This document shows positions 10,395 to 19,261 of a stretch of DNA of 64,000 nucleotides, in pieces. This DNA is from Butyrivibrio sp. (GTDB lineage Bacteria > Bacillota > Clostridia > Lachnospirales > Lachnospiraceae): NCBI GenBank assembly GCA_022486625.1, contig JAKVKH010000015.1, positions 1-64,000 on the forward strand, read 5' to 3'. Under the pieces are notes generated by a model. The model was not told the origin of the DNA. It saw only the letters and a program-made list of their open reading frames with translations, and ran no database searches. Within the stretch, counting starts at the first letter, position 1. The number at the start of each line of letters is the position of its first letter. Made by a program: the position numbers and the translations under genes.

Positions 10395-11469
10395 AGCTAA
10401 ATCAGGGAAAATGGCACCGACACTCTATATGACACTGATTGCCCTTATTATTGCCTGCCTTGCAGGGGTTTATGCATGGTTTCTGATCAGTGATTATGAA
10501 AAGGGTGTTTCTGAGATTTATGCGCAGGAGCAGGATGGCTATGTGCAGCTGGTACTGGATCAGATCAATCTGCAGCCTGAGAATACGGATGAACAGATCA
10601 TTCAGAATATTCTGGGGACACTTGATTCTTCCACGAACAGATACTGGACACTTTCTCATGATAAAACGCTTGTTTTTGTAAAAGACGTACTGGAGACCAG
10701 CAGATATAAGAGCTTTTCAGCAGATACTTATTATAATACGGTCAGTTCCAGAGAATTTGTCAGCAGTTTGCAGCAGGATAAGGTCACACATGCGATGATT
10801 GAAATTGACGGCAGAAAATTTATTGCATCCGGTGTGAAGTTTATTTATGACAGTAAAGATTATCAGATCTGTCTTCTGACCAATGCGGATATTATGCTGG
10901 AAAACAACACTTATTTGAGCACAAAGATCAATCTCATTATTATGATTATTGTCATTCTGGTAATTTTTGTTATTTCCATGATTGTTCTTGCAAGGCTGGT
11001 TAACGGACAGAACAGGGCAATTCTTGCCGAAAAAAGGACAGAAGAGGAACTGAGGAGAAATCTGGAGCAGATGAATGAACAGCTGCATAACCAGAGAATG
11101 TATGATTCCGAGACAATGATTTTCGGCAGTGCGATGATCCCTACCATGCTGCAGAAACTGGAACAGCGCGGTTCAAGACCTCTGGTACTGGTGATGGTGC
11201 CTTCAGATGAACGGAGTTATCAGATACTTACAGATAAAGGACAGCTTCTTTTAGGTAAAAATGTAATACGAATGAAACTTGATGCAGATTATATCCTGTT
11301 GATCTTTGTGCAGTGTCACAGAAGAGATGCGGAAAGGATGCTTTTGACACTTGCACCGTATGGAATTAAGGCAGAGCAGATCTTTGAAGTTTCAGAAACG
11401 GAATCCAGGAGCGTAGAGGAATGCTTCAGGGAGCTGACCGCAGAAAATGGCCGGTCAAAGGAAAAATAA
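10378..11469 (+). CDS. Two-TM sensor-like protein with cytoplasmic degenerate nucleotide-cyclase-like domain
   Basis: ATG at 10378 with GGAGG upstream; TM - extracytoplasmic domain - TM - coiled coil - ~110 aa alpha/beta domain lacking GGDEF. Confidence 0.7.
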   Translation: MNHTAKAKSGKMAPTLYMTLIALIIACLAGVYAWFLISDYEKGVSEIYAQEQDGYVQLVLDQINLQPENTDEQIIQNILGTLDSSTNRYWTLSHDKTLVFVKDVLETSRYKSFSADTYYNTVSSREFVSSLQQDKVTHAMIEIDGRKFIASGVKFIYDSKDYQICLLTNADIMLENNTYLSTKINLIIMIIVILVIFVISMIVLARLVNGQNRAILAEKRTEEELRRNLEQMNEQLHNQRMYDSETMIFGSAMIPTMLQKLEQRGSRPLVLVMVPSDERSYQILTDKGQLLLGKNVIRMKLDADYILLIFVQCHRRDAERMLLTLAPYGIKAEQIFEVSETESRSVEECFRELTAENGRSKEK

Positions 11470-11493
11470 AAAAGAACGTAAGGAGCATTGTGC

Positions 11494-11976
11494 ATGGAGG
11501 ACAGATTTTTCAGAAGATACAGGTTCAAGGTATATCTGAATGCCAGTCACAGTATATCCATTAACGGACAGCAGGGAAATGTACATCCGCATACCTGGGA
11601 ATTTGGACTTGACATACTGATTGTTCGTCGTGAATTTATGGAATTTAATATTTTTGAGAATGCGATCAATGGATTTTTTGACCGATATCAGAATCATACA
11701 TTGAACGAGCTGGAACCTTTTAATCTGATTATTCCGACATTGGAAAATATTACAGAATATTTCGGAGACCAGCTGCGGGAGGTGATACATAGGACCGGAG
11801 GAGAACTGATGCAGCTTGAGGGAAGTGAAACACCGACCCGAAGCTATGTCATTGATTACAGTAATGATTCAGACTATATCAGGCATGTCAGCAGACAATC
11901 GGCAGAATCAATGGATTCAATGATTGACCGGATGCTGGATGATATGAACGGGGAGAAGAAAACAGACCACAGATGA
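11494..11976 (+). CDS. 6-pyruvoyl-tetrahydropterin synthase-like protein (XrtG neighbourhood family)
   Basis: 'FKVYLNASHSI...GNVHPHTWEFGLDILI' resembles the 6-PTPS His-rich fold; AAGGAG 8 nt upstream of the ATG. Confidence 0.8.
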   Translation: MEDRFFRRYRFKVYLNASHSISINGQQGNVHPHTWEFGLDILIVRREFMEFNIFENAINGFFDRYQNHTLNELEPFNLIIPTLENITEYFGDQLREVIHRTGGELMQLEGSETPTRSYVIDYSNDSDYIRHVSRQSAESMDSMIDRMLDDMNGEKKTDHR

Positions 11977-14453
11977 AAAAAACGGCGCAGATGATTATCA
12001 CAATAATTTTATATCTGATTCTGATGATCCTGATTATGAGCCTGGTGTGGCGGAATGGAATCTATCCGTCGGGAAGTGATGTCATGTACCACGTATACCG
12101 GGGAGACTATGTGTATCATTCTGTGCTGAAAGGTAACTGGTGGCCTCTTTATAATCCCATGTGGTACAACGGTGTGGAACTGATGCGGTACTGGCCGCCT
12201 GTGACTGCATACATACTCGCACTGTGCGAATGGCTGATGAGCGGTAAAATTTTTCTTGGATATATTCTTTTTGTTGGAATGATTTTTCTGTTTGGTGCGC
12301 TCAGTTGGGCAGTGATCGGATTTACACATAAAAGAGTTGGAATTGGAGTATTTCTTGGTGTCCTGTGGTTTTTTATGCCCAATAATCTGTTTGCGCTTTT
12401 TGTAGAGGGTAATCTGCCAAGATCACTGATTATGACAGTTTTGCCTCTTACGGTCTGTTTTCTGTATGATTACCTGCAGGATGCAAGAACCGGGAGCATG
12501 GCAGGGTTTGTTCTGACTTTTTCATTTATCGTTCTTTGCCATGTCGGATATGCGGGAATGATTGCAATTTCGGTTCTGATTCTTCTCCTTTTTTATCGGA
12601 TCTTTTGTGGCGGACACGCAAGACAGCTGGATGTGATCTGGGGCATGGTAATTTCCTTTGCACTGACCGGGATATATCTGTATCCGTCCGTAAAGGGTGG
12701 GATCGTATCCGGAGATTCCGGATATGGGACATCTTCCGTCATGAAAAAATTTTTTCAGAGTGCATTGATTTCCCTGGATCCGGTGAGTCGGATCAAAAAC
12801 GGCGATGCAAGTATATTTTATTTCGGACTGGCGGCATTTCTTCTTGCCGTGTTTGGAATGATTGCATCAAGGAGAAAGTCTTTGCCGGGGTTTTGGACAG
12901 CTTTTGTCATATTTTTGGGAACGACTGCGTCTGCATATTCACTTTTAAAGGCACTTCCCGGAGGACAGTATCTGTGGATGCTTCGCTTTATATCAATTGC
13001 ACTCTGCTTTATCCTTTTTTCCTTTTTTCTGTGGAATTCGCTTAGAAAACCGCTGATTCTTCTGATGTGTATCCTTTTGGTGGCAGATACGGTTCCGTCA
13101 TTGGAGCAGATTTATGGAAACGGTCTGGCATCAACGCCGCAGGAGCGATACGATACGCTGCAGGAGAAAACACTGATCGGTGAAGCAAAGAAAATGACGG
13201 TTCAGAGACTGGCACTGATGGATGACAGTACAATGTACTCTACAGGTGCATTTCTGGTGTCTGATTATTCGAATGGTGTACCTGCAGTATTTGGCGCTGG
13301 ATGGGAAGCCTCTGTTACAGCGGCCCAGATCGTGCAGATTAACCAGTCCATGGAAGATGGCGACTATCTGTATATGTTTGACCGGTTGCTGATGCTGGGT
13401 GCGGATACTGTACTGATGAAGAAAAACGTTATGCATGAAAAGGGTTATGATACTTCTGCAGCAGACAGCGCAGCTTCTGCAAACGGATATACAAGAGAAG
13501 ACAGCAATGACGAGTATGTGCTGTATCATAACCGGAATGTTACCGGAACCTATGGCGTAATCAGCAGCTACAGCGGCATTGCAATCGGTACGAATGCATC
13601 GGATGTAGCCAGAATGTTTCCATCTGTACAGGAAGCAGGAGATGAATATCTGGATGATTTTACCTATGAACAGCTTTCTGCATACCGGATTGTGTATCTG
13701 AATCATTTTAAATACCATGATCTGGAAAAAGCACAGAATCTGGTGACGAAGCTCAGTGAGAATGGTATACGTGTAGTCATATTTGCAGATGGAATTCCGA
13801 TAGACAGAAGCAGTCAGACACAGCGGTTTCTTGGCGTGGAATGTCAACAGATTCAGTTTCATAATGGTTATCCGGAGTTTGATACACAGCTTCTTGGAAA
13901 TGTCAGCTGTGATCTGTTTCCAATGGATTATCGCTCCTGGGACACTGTATATGTGAACGGGCTTGATAAGGTGCTGGGATCAGCTTCAGATCTGGATAAA
14001 AAGCTTTCATTTTACGGGACGGTAAAAAATGATAATATTCTGGTGATTGGTTTTAACCTGGTCTATTTCTATTCACTGACGCATGATCCTACAGTGGAGA
14101 AACTGTTGTCGGGAATAGTGGATACATCAACAGATGAACTTCCTTCACATACACTGGTACCGCTCAGAACCATTTATCGTGCAGACCGGATTGTAATTGA
14201 AACAGACAGCAGTGCCAGTGCAATTTCTTCAGATACACAGATCAATACCACAATGGCATTTCATGATATCTTTTCTTCAGACAGGGTACTGGCACAGCAT
14301 AATCATTTACTGTATGTACAAAAAGGCCGGACAGAAGTACTTCTTACGTATCCATATTTTAAACAGGGGCTGATGCTTAGCATAGCCGGAATTGTAATGC
14401 TGATTATTTTTTTGATGATAATTCACAAAAGTGGCAGAAAAAAATCAGATTGA
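11973..14453 (+). CDS. Large polytopic PTPS-related membrane protein (possible glycosyltransferase-C-like)
   Basis: 826 aa, about 10 TMs then a large extracytoplasmic region and C-terminal TM; overlaps the 6-PTPS-like gene (ATGA). Confidence 0.8.
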   Translation: MKKTAQMIITIILYLILMILIMSLVWRNGIYPSGSDVMYHVYRGDYVYHSVLKGNWWPLYNPMWYNGVELMRYWPPVTAYILALCEWLMSGKIFLGYILFVGMIFLFGALSWAVIGFTHKRVGIGVFLGVLWFFMPNNLFALFVEGNLPRSLIMTVLPLTVCFLYDYLQDARTGSMAGFVLTFSFIVLCHVGYAGMIAISVLILLLFYRIFCGGHARQLDVIWGMVISFALTGIYLYPSVKGGIVSGDSGYGTSSVMKKFFQSALISLDPVSRIKNGDASIFYFGLAAFLLAVFGMIASRRKSLPGFWTAFVIFLGTTASAYSLLKALPGGQYLWMLRFISIALCFILFSFFLWNSLRKPLILLMCILLVADTVPSLEQIYGNGLASTPQERYDTLQEKTLIGEAKKMTVQRLALMDDSTMYSTGAFLVSDYSNGVPAVFGAGWEASVTAAQIVQINQSMEDGDYLYMFDRLLMLGADTVLMKKNVMHEKGYDTSAADSAASANGYTREDSNDEYVLYHNRNVTGTYGVISSYSGIAIGTNASDVARMFPSVQEAGDEYLDDFTYEQLSAYRIVYLNHFKYHDLEKAQNLVTKLSENGIRVVIFADGIPIDRSSQTQRFLGVECQQIQFHNGYPEFDTQLLGNVSCDLFPMDYRSWDTVYVNGLDKVLGSASDLDKKLSFYGTVKNDNILVIGFNLVYFYSLTHDPTVEKLLSGIVDTSTDELPSHTLVPLRTIYRADRIVIETDSSASAISSDTQINTTMAFHDIFSSDRVLAQHNHLLYVQKGRTEVLLTYPYFKQGLMLSIAGIVMLIIFLMIIHKSGRKKSD

Positions 14454-14477
14454 ACCGCATTGATAAACAATGCGGTT
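14453..14477. repeat. Inverted repeat AACCGCATTG-ATAAA-CAATGCGGTT
   Basis: Perfect 10-bp arms, 5-nt loop; overlaps the -35 element of the next promoter. Confidence 0.85.
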
Positions 14478-14488
14478 CACTGTATAAT
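14460..14488 (+). promoter_or_regulatory. Sigma-A-type promoter for the EAL gene
   Basis: TTGATA (14460-14465), 17-nt spacer, TATAAT (14483-14488). Confidence 0.7.
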
Positions 14489-14499
14489 TATAAATAATA

Positions 14500-14550
14500 A
14501 TGAAAGCGAAAGTGAACGGCAGAGAAGTCGTTTCCTGCCGGCGGGGCTAA
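14500..14550 (+). CDS. Candidate 16-aa upstream ORF/leader peptide (MKAKVNGREVVSCRRG)
   Basis: ATG...TAA immediately downstream of the promoter, ending 6 nt before the EAL gene start; no clear RBS. Confidence 0.25.
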   Translation: MKAKVNGREVVSCRRG

Positions 14551-14556
14551 ATATTT

Positions 14557-16875
14557 ATGAAAGCGACCAGCAGAAGTATCGCAGCACCGATTGTAGTTTT
14601 ATATGCATTGTATTTCATGATGCTAATTCTTCATAATAATGTGGCTGTAGATTTCCTGTCACCGGTTCTGGATTTTATATGCTTTCTTCCTGTGCTGCTC
14701 GGTTATGGGAGAAAAGAGAGTCACAAAGAGCTGAGATATGCAGGCAACCTTCTGGCAGCTGCGATTCTGTTCTGGATGCTGTGTGATCTGACATGGGCAT
14801 TGATGGCTCATGTGTTTCATAACGATGCGTTATTTTATGCAACGCTGGAAAATGTATATTCTCTGAGTAATCTTTTAATTCTGCTTTCTCTTCTGATTTC
14901 CTTTTATGTGGAAATGAGAAAAGTCAATAAAATACAGGCGCTCGTGGACAGCATGATGGTTACCATAAGCATTGCTGCACTGATCTGGGTGTTTCTGTTT
15001 CACAGAGATATGGCACGTGCCGCAGTTCTGGAAACAAACTGGATTGCAATGTCTTCACTCTTTATCGATGTTATGATTATTGCGTGGAGTTTCATCTGGT
15101 ATTTTTCAATCAGAACGCCGAGATCAGCGCTTTATCATCAGCTTAATTTTCTGGGAGAAGTTCTGTTTGCAATAACAGATATCAGCTATTACTATGTCTA
15201 TTTCTATAAGGCATATATTTCAAATTCTCTGATCAATGGCGGTTATGCAGTTGCCTTTGTTCTTCTTGCCATATCCGGTGTACTCAGGATGAAAGATTCT
15301 GAGAGAACAGTTCCCAATATTGACTGGAAACGAAAGGGCGGACAGATCTGGATTCGGAAGGAATTCTTCTTTCTGGCGGTACCGATTATTATTTTTATCG
15401 TGGAAGGATCACAGTCCAGAATTTTCTTTGCCCTTGTATTTGCCATCATGTTTTATTTACTTCTTACAAACTATATCCAGGAGAATATTTACAAGGACAT
15501 GCTTCTTGCCCGCGAGAAAAAGCATGTGGCAGAACTGGAAGCACGGGTGGAAGAACGGACAGCGCAGATTTATAAGGCAATGACTTCCGATGTAGTAACC
15601 GGAATGAAAAATCGCCTGTATCTGGAAGAAAAGCTTTCGAAAATGTCTGCAGAACTGAAGGAAAATGAGAAAATATTCATTCTGTATGTGGATCTGAATA
15701 AATATAAAGGATTGAAATCCGTTTACGGAAAATATACAGCAGAATGTATTCTGAGAGAATGCGGAAGCAGAATTGAGCATATCATGACGCAGTCAGGAGG
15801 TTTTGCTGCTTCCTATGGGGATGATGAGTTCGTTGGTGTACTGAAACCGGAAGATGACGGCGAATTCAGAATAATTCAGGCAGCCAGAAATATTATCAGC
15901 TATTGCAGTGATACCTATCATGTAGACCAGAAAGCACTGGTCGTGACCATGAATGTCGGAATCGCCTGCGAACCGGATGATACGCTTTCGCCGGAAGAAC
16001 TGATAAGAGATGCTGAAATGGCAATGCAGCAGTCAAGAAAAATCGGTTTCAATACAGTGTTCCGGTACGACAGCAAGACCGGAGAAGATATGAAGAAACG
16101 CGAACTTCTGGGGCTGCAGCTTAAAAAGGTGGATTATAATAAGGACTTTTATCTGTTATATCAGCCGCAGGTCAGATGCAGTGACGGTGTGATGATCGGA
16201 GCGGAAGCGCTTATCCGCTGGAAAGCGCAGGACGGATCGGTCATTTCGCCGTTGGAATTCATTTCTCTTGCAGAGGAAAACGGCATGATCATTCCCATCG
16301 GATATTGGGTGATGGAAACTGCGGCAAGGCAGCTTACGGAATGGAAGAGCTGTGGAATGAGCGGAATTCGTATGGCAGTCAATGTGTCCAGCAAACAGCT
16401 TATGGATGTGCGCTTTGCCGATATGCTTGATGAAATTATGATCAGGTACGGGATTCAGAAGGGTGAATTTGAAATTGAAATTACGGAGAGTCTGCAGCTG
16501 GAGAACAATACAGCACTGAACCGCATGCTTCAGGAGATCCGGGAAAAAGGTGTTTCCATTGCCATGGATGATTTCGGAACCGGTTACTCGTCGTTACATT
16601 ATCTGACCAGAATGCCGATCAGCAGAATCAAGATTGCCAAGGAGCTTGTTGAACGGATTGAAACAGATGTTTATTCAAGGTCAGTGGTACAGATGACGAC
16701 TTCGGTTGCACAGGTCAATCAGATCAGTGTTATTGCAGAAGGTGTCGAGACACGTCCTCAGTGGGATGCACTGAAGGAATTTAACTGTGACGAGATTCAG
16801 GGGTTCTTTTTTGCGCGGCCGCTGCCGCCGGATGCAGTTGCCAGAATGTTTCAGGAAAGCCGTGACAGGAGATGA
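14557..16875 (+). CDS. Membrane GGDEF (degenerate)-EAL protein, probable c-di-GMP phosphodiesterase
   Basis: Multi-TM N-terminus; GGDEF replaced by 'YGDDEF'; EAL domain with 'EALIRW', 'NVSSKQL', 'EITES', 'DDFGTGYSSL', 'EGVET', 'QGFFFARPL'. Confidence 0.9.
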   Translation: MKATSRSIAAPIVVLYALYFMMLILHNNVAVDFLSPVLDFICFLPVLLGYGRKESHKELRYAGNLLAAAILFWMLCDLTWALMAHVFHNDALFYATLENVYSLSNLLILLSLLISFYVEMRKVNKIQALVDSMMVTISIAALIWVFLFHRDMARAAVLETNWIAMSSLFIDVMIIAWSFIWYFSIRTPRSALYHQLNFLGEVLFAITDISYYYVYFYKAYISNSLINGGYAVAFVLLAISGVLRMKDSERTVPNIDWKRKGGQIWIRKEFFFLAVPIIIFIVEGSQSRIFFALVFAIMFYLLLTNYIQENIYKDMLLAREKKHVAELEARVEERTAQIYKAMTSDVVTGMKNRLYLEEKLSKMSAELKENEKIFILYVDLNKYKGLKSVYGKYTAECILRECGSRIEHIMTQSGGFAASYGDDEFVGVLKPEDDGEFRIIQAARNIISYCSDTYHVDQKALVVTMNVGIACEPDDTLSPEELIRDAEMAMQQSRKIGFNTVFRYDSKTGEDMKKRELLGLQLKKVDYNKDFYLLYQPQVRCSDGVMIGAEALIRWKAQDGSVISPLEFISLAEENGMIIPIGYWVMETAARQLTEWKSCGMSGIRMAVNVSSKQLMDVRFADMLDEIMIRYGIQKGEFEIEITESLQLENNTALNRMLQEIREKGVSIAMDDFGTGYSSLHYLTRMPISRIKIAKELVERIETDVYSRSVVQMTTSVAQVNQISVIAEGVETRPQWDALKEFNCDEIQGFFFARPLPPDAVARMFQESRDRR

Positions 16876-16924
16876 GTTTTTTTCCATAAGACTTTGTCAT
16901 CAGACTGAATTGTGATATTATGTA

Positions 16925-16970
16925 CTGCGGGTATGGAGTAATTTACAGCATACCCGCAGTTGTTGTTTTT
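16925..16970 (+). terminator. Intrinsic terminator
   Basis: CTGCGGGTATG...CATACCCGCAG followed by TTGTTGTTTTT. Confidence 0.8.
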
Positions 16971-16989
16971 AAGGAAGGATATACGATTA

Positions 16990-19260
16990 ATGGGAAAAGT
17001 AAGTTTACTGGACTGTACACTGCGTGATGGCGGATATGTGAATGACTGGGAATTCGGACATGATAATCTGGTCAGCATATTTGAAAGGGTCGTAGATGCA
17101 GGAACAGATATTATTGAAATCGGTTTTCTGGATGACAGACGTCCGTTTGATATGAACCGGAGTATTATGCCGGATACGGACTGTGTGGAGAAGATCTACG
17201 GGAATCTGGATCGGAAGAATACAAAAGTCTTTGGAATGATTGACTATGGAACCTGTTCGCTGGAGCATATCAGACCCTGCAGTGAGAGCTGGCTGGACGG
17301 AATCCGTGTTATTTTCAAGAAGCATCTGCGTGTGGAGGCACTTGCCTATTGTGCAGAGCTTAAGAAGCTTGGCTATATTGTTTTTGCACAGTTGGTCAGT
17401 GTGACTTCATATTCAGACGAAGAACTGCTGGATCTGGTGCAACTCGCCAATGAAGTAAAACCGGATGCTGTTTCCATGGTAGATACCTATGGCCTTATGC
17501 ATCAGAACAATCTGGATCATATTCTGGGAATTCTGGACGGTCATCTGGATCCTTCCATTGCAATCGGATATCACGGACATAATAATTTCCAGATGGGTTA
17601 TGCCAACTGCATTACGATGCTTGCACACCAGACGGACAGACCGCTCCTCGTGGACGGAAGCCTTTACGGGATGGGAAAGAGTGCAGGAAATGCACCGATT
17701 GAGCTGATTGCCATGCATATGAATCATCAATACGGCAAACATTATCATATCAGTCAGTATCTGGAAGCAATTGATGCCAATATCATGGAATTTTATACGC
17801 CTGCGACATGGGGGTACAATCTCTTTTTCTATTTGGCTGCATCCAATGACTGCCATCCGAACTATGTCAAACAGCTGATGAATAAGAAGACACTCTCCAT
17901 CCGTCAGGTCAATGAACTTCTGGGAAGACTGCAGGGAGAAAAGAAGCTGCTGTATGATAAGGACTACATGGAACAGCTGTATCTGGAGTATCAGGATAAA
18001 AATATTAATGATGCAGAGGATATAAGCAGACTTAAGAAAACACTTGCAGGGCATAGTATTCTGATCGTGGGACCGGGTAAAACCATGCAGACGGAAGCAG
18101 ATAAGCTGCAGAAGTTTATACAGCAGGAAAAACCGTTTGTTATTGCAATTAATTATGTTCCGGAAACCATCAGACCGGACTGTATATTCCTGACCAACAC
18201 AAGGCGGTACATTCAGGTGGCGACAGCACTTTCTGCAGGCAGGCATACAATTATTGCGACTTCAAATGTTACTTCAGCAGGAAAGTACTTTGATTATGTG
18301 CTGAACATCAGCGATCTTTTGGATCGCAGTTCACGCTTTATTGATAATTCGTTGATGATGCTTTTAAAGACTATGATGCGGATCGGAGTAAAAGCGGTAA
18401 CACTTGCCGGCTTTGACGGATATTCCGGAACTGATCAGAATTATTTCGATGAAGGTAAGGAATATGACTTTGCCAGAGCACAGGCAGAGTATCTTAATAA
18501 TTATATGTCAGAGTTTCTAAAGAAAAGTCAGCCGCAACTGAAGGTGACTTTCCTGACAACAACAAAGTATCAGACTGTATACCGGAAAAAATATGATCTA
18601 GTTGTATTTGATGTGGATGGTACGCTCCTTGACACTTCAGAAGGGGTCCTGTCCGGTGTTCGCTACACGATTGACCATTTTGGTTATACGCCGCTGACAG
18701 AGGCACAGCTGAAGAAGTTCATCGGGCCGCCGATTCAGAACTCCTTTGCAGATGCCTATGGATTAAAGGGAGATGTATTGCAGGAGGTGGCAACGGTGTT
18801 CAGAACGGAATATAAGGAACACGGACTTCTTAAGGCAGTACCGTATGACGGCATTTATGAAGTTTTTGAGGGACTTGGCGAGCGGAATATTATGAGCGCG
18901 ATTGCAACATATAAAAGAGAAGATTATGCGTTGACACTTCTGGATCATTTTCATTTTGATCAGTATACGAAGATCATGCATGGCGCGGATCATGAAAATC
19001 ACCTGAAGAAGAGCGATATCATCAGGATGTGTATTGAGGAAAGCGGCGTGAAGGATCTTTCCCGAGTGCTGATGATCGGCGATACGGATAATGATGCACA
19101 GGGCGCGCAGGCAATGGGCGTTGATTTTCTGGCGGTCAGCTTTGGTTTCGGATACCGGAAGGGCGAGAGGGTTATGGATTATCCGTCGATTGGAACGGCA
19201 GATACCGCATACGATATTCTGAAAATTATTGATGCAGGAGAATGCGAGGGCAAAGAATAA
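16990..19260 (+). CDS. DRE-TIM (HMGL-like) aldolase - central Rossmann-like domain - HAD phosphatase fusion
   Basis: 'LLDCTLRDGGYVNDWEF', 'GYHGHNNFQMGYAN' (aldolase), 'SILIVGPGKTMQTEADKL' (central), 'VVFDVDGTLLDTSEG' and 'MIGDTDNDAQGA' (HAD); ATG at 16990 with AAGGAAGG. Confidence 0.88.
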   Translation: MGKVSLLDCTLRDGGYVNDWEFGHDNLVSIFERVVDAGTDIIEIGFLDDRRPFDMNRSIMPDTDCVEKIYGNLDRKNTKVFGMIDYGTCSLEHIRPCSESWLDGIRVIFKKHLRVEALAYCAELKKLGYIVFAQLVSVTSYSDEELLDLVQLANEVKPDAVSMVDTYGLMHQNNLDHILGILDGHLDPSIAIGYHGHNNFQMGYANCITMLAHQTDRPLLVDGSLYGMGKSAGNAPIELIAMHMNHQYGKHYHISQYLEAIDANIMEFYTPATWGYNLFFYLAASNDCHPNYVKQLMNKKTLSIRQVNELLGRLQGEKKLLYDKDYMEQLYLEYQDKNINDAEDISRLKKTLAGHSILIVGPGKTMQTEADKLQKFIQQEKPFVIAINYVPETIRPDCIFLTNTRRYIQVATALSAGRHTIIATSNVTSAGKYFDYVLNISDLLDRSSRFIDNSLMMLLKTMMRIGVKAVTLAGFDGYSGTDQNYFDEGKEYDFARAQAEYLNNYMSEFLKKSQPQLKVTFLTTTKYQTVYRKKYDLVVFDVDGTLLDTSEGVLSGVRYTIDHFGYTPLTEAQLKKFIGPPIQNSFADAYGLKGDVLQEVATVFRTEYKEHGLLKAVPYDGIYEVFEGLGERNIMSAIATYKREDYALTLLDHFHFDQYTKIMHGADHENHLKKSDIIRMCIEESGVKDLSRVLMIGDTDNDAQGAQAMGVDFLAVSFGFGYRKGERVMDYPSIGTADTAYDILKIIDAGECEGKE

Positions 19261-19261
19261 G

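Noticed and set aside
14500-14560. c-di-GMP riboswitch upstream of the EAL gene
   Set aside because: The hairpin-containing leader is too short and lacks the conserved GEMM motifs I would expect; only a hairpin and mini-ORF are supported.
16894-16921. Promoter TTGTCA-16-TATTAT upstream of the aldolase fusion gene
   Set aside because: The predicted start would fall inside the terminator hairpin at 16925; it could be an attenuator arrangement, but evidence is too weak to annotate as a promoter.
17413-18246. 277-aa minus-strand ORF within the aldolase fusion gene
   Set aside because: Antisense to a gene with intact aldolase motifs; composition not protein-like.
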